Shown here in pieces: positions 43,000 through 51,223 of a stretch of DNA of 64,000 nt. Source of the stretch: CALBPI01 sp038533155 (GTDB taxonomy: Bacteria > Pseudomonadota > Gammaproteobacteria > Steroidobacterales > Woeseiaceae). Location: positions 24,411 through 88,410 of the forward strand of contig JBCAZH010000007.1 of the NCBI GenBank assembly GCA_038533155.1. Reading direction: 5' to 3'. A model generated the notes under the pieces. That model searched no databases, was not told the origin of the DNA, and saw only the letters and a program-made list of their open reading frames with translations. The first letter of the stretch is position 1. The number at the start of each line of letters is the position of its first letter. A program made the translations under genes and the position numbers.

Positions 43000-43396
43000 G
43001 CTATCGCTCGGACTAGTTGGCTCAGTCCAGCTGCTGCTGGGAATCCTGATGGTGATACACATCCCCGACGCATTGAGTCGTTGCGCTGCTCTGGGCGTTT
43101 TGTTTTTGGGCTGTGCGGTGGAGTGCATCGCCATCTGGCGGGAATCGCCACCGCCGAACCGTTTGGCGTTCGACGGCTTCGGTTTCGAGGCGTCTTGGTG
43201 TGACGCGGGAAGTCAGCACTTCGTTGTCGATGGGAAATCCTGGCTGGGCATCCGTTTCGCCTGGTTGGTGCTTGTGGATCAACCGGTGAACCTGAGTGTT
43301 TTGTTGCTGCGTTCGCAAAACGAATCCCATTGGCATCGGCTCGCCAGTGCATGGCGCATGTGGGAGGCGCGTGAAAATGCTGAAAAAATAAAGTAG
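42947..43396 (+). CDS. ygfX: YgfX/CptA-like membrane protein
   Basis: About 149 aa. Two adjacent hydrophobic helices near the N-terminus (GLVGSVQLLLGILMVI; LGVLFLGCAVECIAIW) followed by a cytoplasmic beta-rich half ending LVLVDQPVNLSVLLLRSQNE then WHRLASAW, the layout of YgfX. Position directly after sdhE supports this. Sequence similarity is low, so the family call rests on topology and synteny. ATG 42947 is preferred to 42920, but GTG 42971 is possible. A promoter for rpoE overlaps its stop. Confidence 0.6.
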   Translation: MSSEQSSSVLVPCRFVRELSLGLVGSVQLLLGILMVIHIPDALSRCAALGVLFLGCAVECIAIWRESPPPNRLAFDGFGFEASWCDAGSQHFVVDGKSWLGIRFAWLVLVDQPVNLSVLLLRSQNESHWHRLASAWRMWEARENAEKIK

Positions 43397-43399
43397 AAT
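43371..43399 (+). promoter_or_regulatory. Sigma-70-type promoter upstream of rpoE
   Basis: GTGAAA, 17 bases, TAGAAT: 4/6 and 5/6 matches with ideal spacing, overlapping the ygfX stop. The leader to rpoE would be about 130 nt. Confidence 0.45.
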
Positions 43400-43460
43400 C
43401 ATGGGCTTAAACCGCAACCGTTCGAAATCTAACAAATAATCGGCATCGCGGTGATTTCTG

Positions 43461-43488
43461 CGAACTTTTGGCGGGTTTTTCAGTCACA
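43461..43488 (+). promoter_or_regulatory. Sigma-E autoregulatory promoter of rpoE
   Basis: CGAACTT (43461-43467), 15 bases, GTCACA (43483-43488). The -35 matches GGAACTT at 6/7 and spacing equals that of the site before rseP. Two promoters, one sigma-70 and one sigma-E, are usual for rpoE. A small stem GTGGC-TCA-GCCAC (43496-43508) lies just downstream. Confidence 0.5.
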
Positions 43489-43539
43489 AGGGTGTGTGGC
43501 TCAGCCACGATTGATCACGACAGATAAGGGGTAGCCCAA

Positions 43540-44145
43540 ATGGGCTCAACATCGAACGATGGCCTGCTGGTTAAGCGGGTACAGCAGGGCGATAACGGTG
43601 CGTTTGACGTGCTTGTGCTGAAGTACCAGCACAAGATCGTCAATCTTGTGTCCCGTTATATCCGTGACCCCGATGAAGCCTTGGACGTCGCGCAGGATGC
43701 ATTCATCAAAGCCTACCGCGCGCTGCCGCGCTTTCGCGGCGATAGCGCGTTTTATACGTGGCTTTATCGCATTGCGGTGAATACCGCCAAGAACTACTTG
43801 GTTGCCGCAAAGCGCCGTCCTATGGATTACGACCTCGATTTACAAGACCCGAACTATTACGACGTTCATGAGCGACTACGTAGCGAGGATACCCCTGAGG
43901 CAGTTGCGTTGAAGGACGAGATGCAAGAGCGGATCGGTGATGCCATAAACGGTCTGCCAGAAGATTTGAAAACCGCCATCGTTTTGCGCGAACTCGATGG
44001 CATGAGTTACGAAGAGATTGCTGAAGCGATGGAATGTCCGGTTGGCACGGTCCGATCCAGGATCTTCCGGGCACGCGAGGCGATAACGAAAGGTATTGAG
44101 GCGCTGGGTGATATTTCGCCGACGGCGTCTCAGGTCGGGGCATAG
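43540..44145 (+). CDS. rpoE: RpoE, extracytoplasmic-stress sigma factor (sigma-E)
   Basis: ECF02-type sigma factor, 201 aa. Region 2 (DPDEALDVAQDAFIKAYRAL, FRGDSAFYTWLYRIAVNTAK) and region 4 (LPEDLKTAIVLRELDGMSYE, GTVRSRIFRAREAI) are complete. It is held by RseA and freed by proteolysis when outer-membrane proteins misfold. AAGGGG precedes the ATG. The rseA-rseB-rseC genes follow. Confidence 0.96.
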   Translation: MGSTSNDGLLVKRVQQGDNGAFDVLVLKYQHKIVNLVSRYIRDPDEALDVAQDAFIKAYRALPRFRGDSAFYTWLYRIAVNTAKNYLVAAKRRPMDYDLDLQDPNYYDVHERLRSEDTPEAVALKDEMQERIGDAINGLPEDLKTAIVLRELDGMSYEEIAEAMECPVGTVRSRIFRAREAITKGIEALGDISPTASQVGA

Positions 44146-44176
44146 CAACAGACATGCGAACAATGGTGAATACATA

Positions 44177-44851
44177 ATGAATAGTGAGCTGCGGCAACAA
44201 GTATCGGCTTTCGTCGATGGAGAGTTGAGTAGCGACGAGGCGGAGCTGCTGGTGCGACGTCTTGCCAGAGACAGCGAGCTGCGGGAATACGCGGGCACCC
44301 TGATGGACATCGGTCGTCACATGCGTGGCGAACGATTGTCGGCGGACTCGGAATTCGCAGCCCGAGTCAGTGCGTCACTGAATGAATCCGCGCCGGCCGA
44401 GCAGACGATGGCCGCAGTGCGGTCGGTGGGAGCGTCGCCCAAGAGACCGACGAGTCAGTGGTTTCAGGCCGCGGCTGGCGGTGCTTTAACCCTCGCGGTT
44501 GCGATCGGTGCCCTCAACTGGATGAACGCACCGGTCGACGACGGCCCAGTTGTGGTCGAGCGGGATGTTGAGATCCCAGTGCGTGACGCTGCAGCGGAAG
44601 CTGGCGTCGATTACACGGTTCCGACTGAGGTCTCAAGTCCCGGCCTTGTCATCGCAGATACGGAACTGGCGGCCTATTATTTGAATCACTCGCAGAGCCG
44701 TCGTTCGTTGGCGCCCGGTGCGACAGCGATTACGATGCTTGAGTCAGAGTCGAGTGAGGTCGAAACCGACGCAGACGCGATCGACGAGGCGCTGCCTCAG
44801 TCCGAGTCACGACGGTCGCGTATGCCGATACAAGAGGTGGTCAGTCCGTGA
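44177..44851 (+). CDS. rseA: RseA, anti-sigma-E factor
   Basis: 224 aa single-pass membrane protein. The N-terminal cytoplasmic domain (SELRQQVSAFVDGELSSDEA, ELREYAGTLMDIGRHMRGE) binds sigma-E; the membrane helix is about 96-115 (FQAAAGGALTLAVAIGALNW); the periplasmic part binds RseB. DegS then RseP cut it. ATG 44177 chosen; the frame opens at 44096 within rpoE. Coupled to rseB by GTGA. Confidence 0.9.
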   Translation: MNSELRQQVSAFVDGELSSDEAELLVRRLARDSELREYAGTLMDIGRHMRGERLSADSEFAARVSASLNESAPAEQTMAAVRSVGASPKRPTSQWFQAAAGGALTLAVAIGALNWMNAPVDDGPVVVERDVEIPVRDAAAEAGVDYTVPTEVSSPGLVIADTELAAYYLNHSQSRRSLAPGATAITMLESESSEVETDADAIDEALPQSESRRSRMPIQEVVSP

Positions 44852-45897
44852 CGAAACCCGGTAATCCATATTTTTTGTTGAGCCAACTAATCTTTGGCTT
44901 GATCGCAACGAGTTTCGCGATCAACGCCGCAGCGCAGCAGCAGCCCGAACCGCTGCTGCAACAGATTAGTGATGCAATGCATACGCTGGATTACCGAGGC
45001 ACTTTGGTCCGTTCTGTCGACGGTAAGCTGCATACCTTGCGCGTCGCCCACCGGAACCAAGACGGCGTCTCGACAGAAAAGCTCGTTACGCTCGACGGTG
45101 AACAGCGCGAGATTGTACGAGTTGGCAATGAGCTCATTTGCCTCTGGCCGCAAAGACGACTGAAATTTGTGGACAAGACGGCAAGTCCTTCGAATGCATT
45201 CGCGCGTCTACCAGCTGTCGCTCAAAAGATCGGTCGTTACTATGAACTGGTCGCGCTTGGCAAAGACCGAGTGGCCGGTCGTGATGCGCTGCGCTACTTC
45301 ATTCGTCCGAAGGATGCGTTTCGTTACGGACACAGCCTGTGGGTAGATGCTGAGACGCTACTCCCTCTGCGGATGCAGCTACTCAACGCCAAGCAGGTCG
45401 TTGAGGAAATTCGATTCACCGATGTCACGATCGGTGCCGACATCGATGATAGCGACCTGCTCAGCACGATCGACGACACAGATTTTGAATTAGTCCAAGC
45501 GGGCGTGACGACCGTGGATCGGCTGGTCAGCAGTTCTGCTGCGCTGCGTGCTCGGACGGAAAATGGCGAGACCCTCGCCAACGACTTTGGTAGCCAGTCT
45601 GGCTTCAGCCTGAGCGGTACGAATGGACAGATGGTTGAAGTGAACGGCCGAAAAGTTCAGCGGTTTGAGTACTCCGACGGCATCGCGACAGTATCCGTTT
45701 TTGTGGCTGCCGGTTCGGGAGCGCCGGGTGGCAAGCATGGAAAAATGGGTGCGACCCATAGCTACCAACGCTCTAACGGTAATTCCACGATGACGCTGGT
45801 TGGCGAAGTGCCGCTAGCGACGCTGCGGATGCTGGCGGAGCAGGCGGATCGGCAATTGAGTTCCATGGATCAGACGGAATCGGTTGCGACCGAGTGA
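44848..45897 (+). CDS. rseB: RseB/MucB, periplasmic regulator of RseA
   Basis: 349 aa, GTG start overlapping the rseA stop. Signal peptide of about 30 residues (QLIFGLIATSFAINAAAQ), then two lipoprotein-like beta domains: MHTLDYRGTLVRSVDGKL in the N-terminal LolA-like part and the C-terminal MucB/RseB domain. It shields RseA from DegS until it binds mislocalised LPS. Coupled to rseC by GTGA. Confidence 0.92.
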   Translation: MTKPGNPYFLLSQLIFGLIATSFAINAAAQQQPEPLLQQISDAMHTLDYRGTLVRSVDGKLHTLRVAHRNQDGVSTEKLVTLDGEQREIVRVGNELICLWPQRRLKFVDKTASPSNAFARLPAVAQKIGRYYELVALGKDRVAGRDALRYFIRPKDAFRYGHSLWVDAETLLPLRMQLLNAKQVVEEIRFTDVTIGADIDDSDLLSTIDDTDFELVQAGVTTVDRLVSSSAALRARTENGETLANDFGSQSGFSLSGTNGQMVEVNGRKVQRFEYSDGIATVSVFVAAGSGAPGGKHGKMGATHSYQRSNGNSTMTLVGEVPLATLRMLAEQADRQLSSMDQTESVATE

Positions 45898-46295
45898 TTC
45901 AGACCGAAGCGACGCTCACAGCAATCCTCGATCGTTTTGCCGTGCTAGAGTTCACGGCGAGTGCCTGTTCGGCGTGTCGTTCAGGCAAAGGTTGCGGTGC
46001 CGGGCTGCTAGGGGCTGGCCGACAGGTGCGGGTGGCGCTGACGCAGCTGCCCGAACAGGTTAAGGTCGGCAGCCAGGTGACCGTGCATTGTGCACCGGAG
46101 ACGCTGCTGCGTGCCGCTGTGTTGGGCTATGGACTCCCGTTGTTCGGCTTGCTGCTCTTGAGTAGCGTCGCTGCTGCCTGCGGGCTGTCTGAGACGTGGG
46201 TCGTGTTGGGCGCCGTTCTCGGTGCTGCGTCTGGCCTTGTCGCAGGCCGCTTTGGCGGTCGACGCGCGCCGAAGCTTCGTTTGGCGATGCGCTAG
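45894..46295 (+). CDS. rseC: RseC-type membrane protein
   Basis: 133 aa, GTG start. The N-terminal cysteine cluster C25, C28, C34 (ACSACRSGKGCG) and two central membrane helices (YGLPLFGLLLLSSVAAACG; VVLGAVLGAASGLVAG) define the RseC family, linked to SoxR reduction. Its role beside sigma-E is poorly known. Two bases before the next gene. Confidence 0.88.
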   Translation: MIQTEATLTAILDRFAVLEFTASACSACRSGKGCGAGLLGAGRQVRVALTQLPEQVKVGSQVTVHCAPETLLRAAVLGYGLPLFGLLLLSSVAAACGLSETWVVLGAVLGAASGLVAGRFGGRRAPKLRLAMR

Positions 46296-46297
46296 TT

Positions 46298-46549
46298 ATG
46301 GCATTGAAGCTTTTTTCCCGTGCTGGTTGCCATCTTTGTGAGGAGATGATCGAGGCCGTCTTGCCTTTGATTCGCGGGCGGGCGGAGCTGGAGGTTGTCG
46401 ATATCGACACAGATCCGGAGCTGCAGGCGCTTTACGACGTCAGAGTTCCCGTTCTCATGGCAGGGCGGCACGTGTTGTCGGAGGGTGTGCTTCAGCGCAA
46501 CCTCGTCTATGCCTACCTGAGTGACCCATCGGTTATCGACGATCACTAG
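46298..46549 (+). CDS. Glutaredoxin-like (DUF836) protein
   Basis: 83 aa thioredoxin-fold protein: LKLFSRAGCHLCEEM has a CxxC pair at C11 and C14, and VRVPVLMAGRHVL includes the cis-proline. Such genes commonly sit just before lepA. Probably a small thiol oxidoreductase; substrate unknown. ATG 46298 chosen because it aligns with the family. Confidence 0.82.
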   Translation: MALKLFSRAGCHLCEEMIEAVLPLIRGRAELEVVDIDTDPELQALYDVRVPVLMAGRHVLSEGVLQRNLVYAYLSDPSVIDDH

Positions 46550-46598
46550 ACATTCGTAAAACTTTGATTGGATTCCGCATTACGCCTTTGCAACAGAC

Positions 46599-46604
46599 TA
46601 TAAT
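46599..46604 (+). promoter_or_regulatory. -10 box upstream of lepA
   Basis: A perfect TATAAT 27 bases before the lepA ATG, with no good -35 at 16-18 bases and no TGn. No Shine-Dalgarno is seen in the short leader. Confidence 0.4.
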
Positions 46605-46631
46605 GGCGGCAATCGCAGCACGGCTCAACAC

Positions 46632-48422
46632 ATGCAGAACATCCGAAATTTTTCGATCATCGCGCACATCGATCATGGCAAGTCTACGCTTGCCGATCGC
46701 TTCATCCAGTTGTGCGGTGGCCTTGAGCAGCGCGAAATGGCAGACCAAGTGCTCGACAGCATGGACATCGAGCGTGAACGTGGCATCACCATCAAAGCGC
46801 AGAGCGTTACGTTGTACTACGACGCCGACGATGGTGAGACGTATCAACTCAACATCATCGACACACCCGGCCACGTCGACTTTTCTTATGAGGTGTCGCG
46901 CTCGCTATCCGCATGTGAAGGCGCACTGCTCGTAGTGGACGCTGCGCAAGGTGTCGAGGCGCAGAGTGTGGCGAATTGCTACACAGCCATCGATCAAGGC
47001 TTGGAAGTTTTGCCGGTCTTGAACAAAATCGATCTTCCGGCCGCAGAACCTGAGCGCGTGGCGACCGAAATCGAGGAGATTATCGGCATCGATGCCAGTG
47101 ATGCGATTGAGGTAAGCGCCAAAACCGGCTTGGGCGTCAAAGATCTGCTCGAGCGCATTGTTCGTGATGTGCCATCGCCGGCAGTGGACGCTGAGGGTTC
47201 GTTGCAAGCGCTCATCATCGACAGTTGGTTCGACAATTATGTCGGTGTGGTTTCTTTGGTTCGCATTGTGCGCGGCACGCTGAATAAAGGCGACAAGGTA
47301 CGGGTGATGTCGACCGGCGGTGCCCACATTGTGGATCGCCTTGGTCGATTTACGCCGAAGATGACCGACGACACGCGGTTGCTGCCGGGCGAAGTCGGGT
47401 TCGTCATCACAGGTATCAAAGAGATCGAGGGCGCGCCGGTTGGCGATACGTTAACCCATGATCGTGCGCCGGCGGACGAGCCCTTGGCCGGGTTCAAGCA
47501 AGTTCAACCGAAAGTGTTTGCGGGCATGTTCCCGATTTCCAGTGACGACTATGAGACGTTTCGAGAAGCGTTGCAGAAGTTGCGGTTGAATGATGCAGCT
47601 TTACATTTCGAGCCTGAATCGTCAGCGGCCTTAGGCTTCGGTTTTCGGTGCGGGTTTCTTGGGATGCTGCACATGGAGATCGTGCAGGAGCGGCTCGAGC
47701 GCGAGTATGAACTCGAGTTAATCACGACCGCGCCGACAGTGGTGTATCAGGTCGAGACCACCGGCGGGGAGATCGTCTATGTCGACAACCCGTCCAGTCT
47801 GCCAGAGACGAGCAAGATCAACGAGCTTCGAGAGCCGATCATTAATGCCTCGATCCTTGTGCCCGAGGCGCATGTTGGGTCGGTGATTAAGCTGTGCATC
47901 GAAAAACGCGGCGTGCAGACGCGCATGCAGTACCTCGGTGGGCAGGTGTCCATCGACTATGACATGCCAATGGCTGAAGTCGTGCTCGATTTTTTTGATC
48001 GTCTCAAATCGGTGAGCCGTGGTTTCGCATCGTTCGACTATCAGTTTGCACGGTACGAAGCTGCGAATCTGGTCCGTCTAGATGTGTTAATTAACGGCGA
48101 TCGCGTGGACGCGTTGTCCATCATCGTGCACAAAGAGCGTGCGCAGTCACGGGGGCGCGAGCTGGTTGAAAAGATGCGTGAGTTGATACCGCGGCAGATG
48201 TTCGATGTTGCGATTCAGGCAGCGATCGGAAACCAAATTATCTCGCGTAGCACCGTTAAAGCGCTGCGCAAAAATGTGACCGCGAAGTGCTACGGCGGCG
48301 ACGTCAGTCGGAAGCGCAAGCTACTCGAAAAGCAGAAGGCCGGTAAGAAGCGAATGAAACAAGTGGGCTCTGTCGAAATTCCGCAGGAAGCGTTTCTCGC
48401 GGTGCTAAAAGTAGACGGCTGA
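46632..48422 (+). CDS. lepA: LepA/EF4, translational GTPase
   Basis: 596 aa. G motifs AHIDHGKST, DTPGHVDF and NKIDLP near the N-terminus; EF-G-like domains II, III and V follow; the LepA-specific C-terminal domain (KALRKNVTAKCYGGDVSRKR, GKKRMKQVGSVEIPQEAFL) is complete. Assists initiation and back-translocation. Typical lepA-lepB pair. Confidence 0.97.
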   Translation: MQNIRNFSIIAHIDHGKSTLADRFIQLCGGLEQREMADQVLDSMDIERERGITIKAQSVTLYYDADDGETYQLNIIDTPGHVDFSYEVSRSLSACEGALLVVDAAQGVEAQSVANCYTAIDQGLEVLPVLNKIDLPAAEPERVATEIEEIIGIDASDAIEVSAKTGLGVKDLLERIVRDVPSPAVDAEGSLQALIIDSWFDNYVGVVSLVRIVRGTLNKGDKVRVMSTGGAHIVDRLGRFTPKMTDDTRLLPGEVGFVITGIKEIEGAPVGDTLTHDRAPADEPLAGFKQVQPKVFAGMFPISSDDYETFREALQKLRLNDAALHFEPESSAALGFGFRCGFLGMLHMEIVQERLEREYELELITTAPTVVYQVETTGGEIVYVDNPSSLPETSKINELREPIINASILVPEAHVGSVIKLCIEKRGVQTRMQYLGGQVSIDYDMPMAEVVLDFFDRLKSVSRGFASFDYQFARYEAANLVRLDVLINGDRVDALSIIVHKERAQSRGRELVEKMRELIPRQMFDVAIQAAIGNQIISRSTVKALRKNVTAKCYGGDVSRKRKLLEKQKAGKKRMKQVGSVEIPQEAFLAVLKVDG

Positions 48423-48437
48423 TAGGGGATCGGATGA

Positions 48438-49214
48438 ATGTTTCCTGAGTGGGTCAATTTACCGTTGGTGTTTGTTCTCCTGACTTTCGGGACCGGTATC
48501 GTCGTCGCGATCGATAAGTGGTATCTCCGAGAAAAGCGTGAGTCGGTCGACGGCGAGGACGCAAAGCTTCCGATGCTCGTTGATGTGTCTCGAGCGTTCT
48601 TCCCAGTTTTGGCTGTTATCCTGGTGCTGCGGTCATTCGTTTTCGAACCGTACAGGATCCCATCCGAGTCGATGCTGCCCAATCTGTTGATCGGGGATTT
48701 CGTGGTCGTTAGCAAGTTCAGCTACGGCTTGAGACTACCGGTGAGCAATACACTGATTTGGGAGACTGGTGCGCCCGAACGTGGTGATGTCGCTGTATTT
48801 CGCAAGCCGGGCGAACCGAATATCAACTTTATCAAGCGCGTGATCGGACTTCCGGGTGATCACGTGGTGTACGAGAACCAGCGCCTGACGATCAATGGAG
48901 AACTGGTCGATCTCGAACGCGACGAACCTTTTACCAATGCGAACAATCGTGGAATTGTCTTCACCGAGACGTTTGGCGGCGAAGATCACTCAATCCTTCT
49001 ACAAAGCGCCGTCGGTCGGGGTTTCGAGTTCACCGTTGGCGAGGATTGCTATTTCATGATGGGTGACAACCGTGACCGTAGCCGGGACAGCCGATTTCGG
49101 GAGATTGGGTGTGTTCCTGAGGCCAATTTGGTTGGCCGGGCGACACGAATCTGGATGAGTTGGAAGCTCTGGGACATGCCTCGATGGTCTCGGATTGGCA
49201 ATAAGATACAATAG
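48438..49214 (+). CDS. lepB: Signal peptidase I
   Basis: 258 aa inner-membrane protease removing signal peptides. Two N-terminal membrane segments (about 8-26 and 53-68). Catalytic Ser78 in RIPSESMLP and Lys133 in FIKRVIGLPGD; MMGDNRDRSRDSR is the conserved box E. AGGGG precedes; another ATG four bases upstream (48434) is out of frame and reads only four codons. Confidence 0.96.
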   Translation: MFPEWVNLPLVFVLLTFGTGIVVAIDKWYLREKRESVDGEDAKLPMLVDVSRAFFPVLAVILVLRSFVFEPYRIPSESMLPNLLIGDFVVVSKFSYGLRLPVSNTLIWETGAPERGDVAVFRKPGEPNINFIKRVIGLPGDHVVYENQRLTINGELVDLERDEPFTNANNRGIVFTETFGGEDHSILLQSAVGRGFEFTVGEDCYFMMGDNRDRSRDSRFREIGCVPEANLVGRATRIWMSWKLWDMPRWSRIGNKIQ

Positions 49215-49236
49215 ACCGATCGGCGGATCGGTTTTT
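49215..49236 (+). terminator. Terminator-like hairpin after lepB
   Basis: ACCGATC (49215-49221), loop GGCG, GATCGGT (49226-49232), then TTTT. It begins at the lepB stop and the GGGG ribosome binding site of the next gene follows at once. With a seven-pair stem and short T-run it may end or attenuate lepA-lepB transcription. Confidence 0.5.
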
Positions 49237-49245
49237 GGGGTTTAC

Positions 49246-49635
49246 ATGAGTATCGAGAAGTCATCAGTGGCACTGCGGCGACAATCAGGAATGACAACAA
49301 TAGGCTTGATCTTCCTGATCGTGTTCCTGAGTTTGTTTGTTTACGCAGCATTACGCCTGGTTCCTGTGTACCTTGAGGATCAGAAGGTCAGCGGTGCGTT
49401 CGCGAGCATCGAAGAGGAGTTCACCGGCACAGACTTTAGTCGACGTGACTTGGTGGGTGGCCTTCAGCGACGGTTCGAAGTTGAGAGTGTCAATGCGGTC
49501 AGTTGGAAGGACGTTGAGTTTGTGAAGACGGGTTCCGGTTATGACGTCAAGGTCCGCTACACCAATACCGTTCGCTATGTTGCCAACATCTCCTTTGCTG
49601 TGGACTTCTCCCACTCTATTTCTGTCGTCCGTTGA
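49246..49635 (+). CDS. DUF4845 single-pass membrane protein
   Basis: 129 aa. One N-terminal membrane helix with a pilin-like look (SGMTTIGLIFLIVFLSLFVYAAL), then a small alpha/beta extracytoplasmic domain (LRLVPVYLEDQKV...VRYVANISFAVDFSH) typical of DUF4845, a family regularly found between lepB and rnc. Function unknown. GGGG stands five bases before ATG 49246. It overlaps rnc by TTGA. Confidence 0.82.
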   Translation: MSIEKSSVALRRQSGMTTIGLIFLIVFLSLFVYAALRLVPVYLEDQKVSGAFASIEEEFTGTDFSRRDLVGGLQRRFEVESVNAVSWKDVEFVKTGSGYDVKVRYTNTVRYVANISFAVDFSHSISVVR

Positions 49636-50306
49636 CTGAGTCATTGACCCGGTTGCTGGAGCATATCGGGTACGAATTTGCCGACGAGCAGTTGCTGCGG
49701 CTTGCGCTCAATCATCGCAGTGCGCGTGGCCAGAGCAATGAGCGACTAGAGTTTCTTGGCGACGCAGTCCTCGATACTGTGATATCCCATGAATTGGTAC
49801 AGCGCTTCCCACAGGCGGATGAGGGCATCTTGAGTCGCCTCCGAGCAGTCCTCGTGAAAGACCTGTCGCTCGCTGATGTGGCGCGATCGTTGGAAATGGG
49901 TGAGTTAATTGCGCTTGGCAGCGGCGAGCTCAAGTCCGGTGGTGCTCGGCGCGACTCGATTCTCGCAGATGCCCTGGAAGCGACTTTGGGCGCTGTGTTC
50001 TTGGATGGTGGCTACGACGCGACGCGCGAGGTCATCCTCAAGATCTTTTCCGAAAGATTGGCCGCGCTTCAGCTGTCGGACGCTCAAAAGGATCCTAAAA
50101 CCCGACTGCAGGAATGGTTGCAAGCGCGTGGGTTGCCGCGACCTGTCTACGATTTGTTGGAAGCGAGTGGGCCGGATCATCAGCGGATGTTTCGTGTTCG
50201 TTGTAGCGTCGACTACGAGTCGTTGATGTGCGAGCGGGAGGCTGCTAGTCGTCGCGCCGCAGAGCAAGACGCGGCGCGTGGCGTCCTTGAAGCGTTGGGC
50301 CTGTAA
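49632..50306 (+). CDS. rnc: Ribonuclease III
   Basis: Double-stranded RNA endonuclease for rRNA processing. 224 aa, TTG start within the upstream stop. The catalytic motif NERLEFLGDAVLD (E40, D44) and DALEATLGAVFLD are followed by a dsRNA-binding domain (DPKTRLQEWLQARGL...). Its stop shares one base with the era start (TAATG). Confidence 0.95.
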   Translation: MTESLTRLLEHIGYEFADEQLLRLALNHRSARGQSNERLEFLGDAVLDTVISHELVQRFPQADEGILSRLRAVLVKDLSLADVARSLEMGELIALGSGELKSGGARRDSILADALEATLGAVFLDGGYDATREVILKIFSERLAALQLSDAQKDPKTRLQEWLQARGLPRPVYDLLEASGPDHQRMFRVRCSVDYESLMCEREAASRRAAEQDAARGVLEALGL

Positions 50307-51223
50307 TGAGCGCATTCCGAGATTCTGACGGTTATCGATGTGGTTTCGTCGCCGTAGTCGGGCGGCCAAACGTAGGCAAGTCGACGTTGATGAACCATTA
50401 CGTGGGTTCTAAAGTCTCGATCGTCAGCCCGCGACCACAGACCACACGACATCGGATTCTCGGGGTGCAGACTCGGGATGACGCACAGATTGTTTTCGTC
50501 GACACGCCTGGGCTCCACATTGGTCAGAAAAAGGCCATCAATCGCGTCATGAATCGGTCTGCCGTCAGTGCATTGTCCGATGCCGAACTCGTGCTGTGGC
50601 TGTTGGAGGCGGGCAAGTTTACCCAGGAAGATCGCAACGTTATTGAGCGCTTGTCACGCGTCAAGGTGCCTGTTATCGCTGTCATCAACAAAGTCGATCA
50701 GCTTGCTGACAAACAGCAGTTGTTGCCGTTTATTCAATCGGTCAATGAGCAGCGTGAGCTGCAGAGCTCCGTGCCCATTTCTGCCCTCAAGGGCGACGGA
50801 ACTGAGATGCTGCGCGATGAGATCGTGCGGTTGCTGCCCGAATCTCCGGCGATGTTTCCCGACGAAATGGTGACGGACCGCGGGGCGACATTTCGAGTGG
50901 CGGAGATCATTCGCGAGAAGCTGACGCTGCGGCTCAGGCAAGAACTGCCCTACGGTTTGACTGTACAGACGGATCAAATGAAGCGCCGTGAGGATGGCAA
51001 GATGGAAATTCACACGACGATTTTCGTGGAACGCGATTCGCAAAAGGGCATCGTTGTTGGCAAAGGTGGTCAGAATCTTAAAGCGGTGGGAAGTTCTGCG
51101 AGGCGGGATATCGAGAAGATGCTCGAAGAGCCTGTTCATCTTGATCTGTGGGTGAAGGTTCGCGACAACTGGGCGGATAGCGAGCAAGACTTGAATCGTC
51201 TCGGCTTCGACATGGGCGACTAG
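50306..51223 (+). CDS. era: Era GTPase
   Basis: 305 aa. Ras-like GTPase (GRPNVGKST, DTPGLH, NKVD) with a C-terminal KH domain (GIVVGKGGQNLKAVGSSARR) that binds the 3' end of 16S rRNA during 30S assembly. Shares one base with rnc before and one with recO after (TAGTG). Confidence 0.96.
   Translation: MSAFRDSDGYRCGFVAVVGRPNVGKSTLMNHYVGSKVSIVSPRPQTTRHRILGVQTRDDAQIVFVDTPGLHIGQKKAINRVMNRSAVSALSDAELVLWLLEAGKFTQEDRNVIERLSRVKVPVIAVINKVDQLADKQQLLPFIQSVNEQRELQSSVPISALKGDGTEMLRDEIVRLLPESPAMFPDEMVTDRGATFRVAEIIREKLTLRLRQELPYGLTVQTDQMKRREDGKMEIHTTIFVERDSQKGIVVGKGGQNLKAVGSSARRDIEKMLEEPVHLDLWVKVRDNWADSEQDLNRLGFDMGD

Noticed and set aside
46560..46604. A full sigma-70 promoter with -35 before lepA
   Set aside because: The perfect TATAAT has no acceptable -35 at 16-18 bases; only the -10 is reported.
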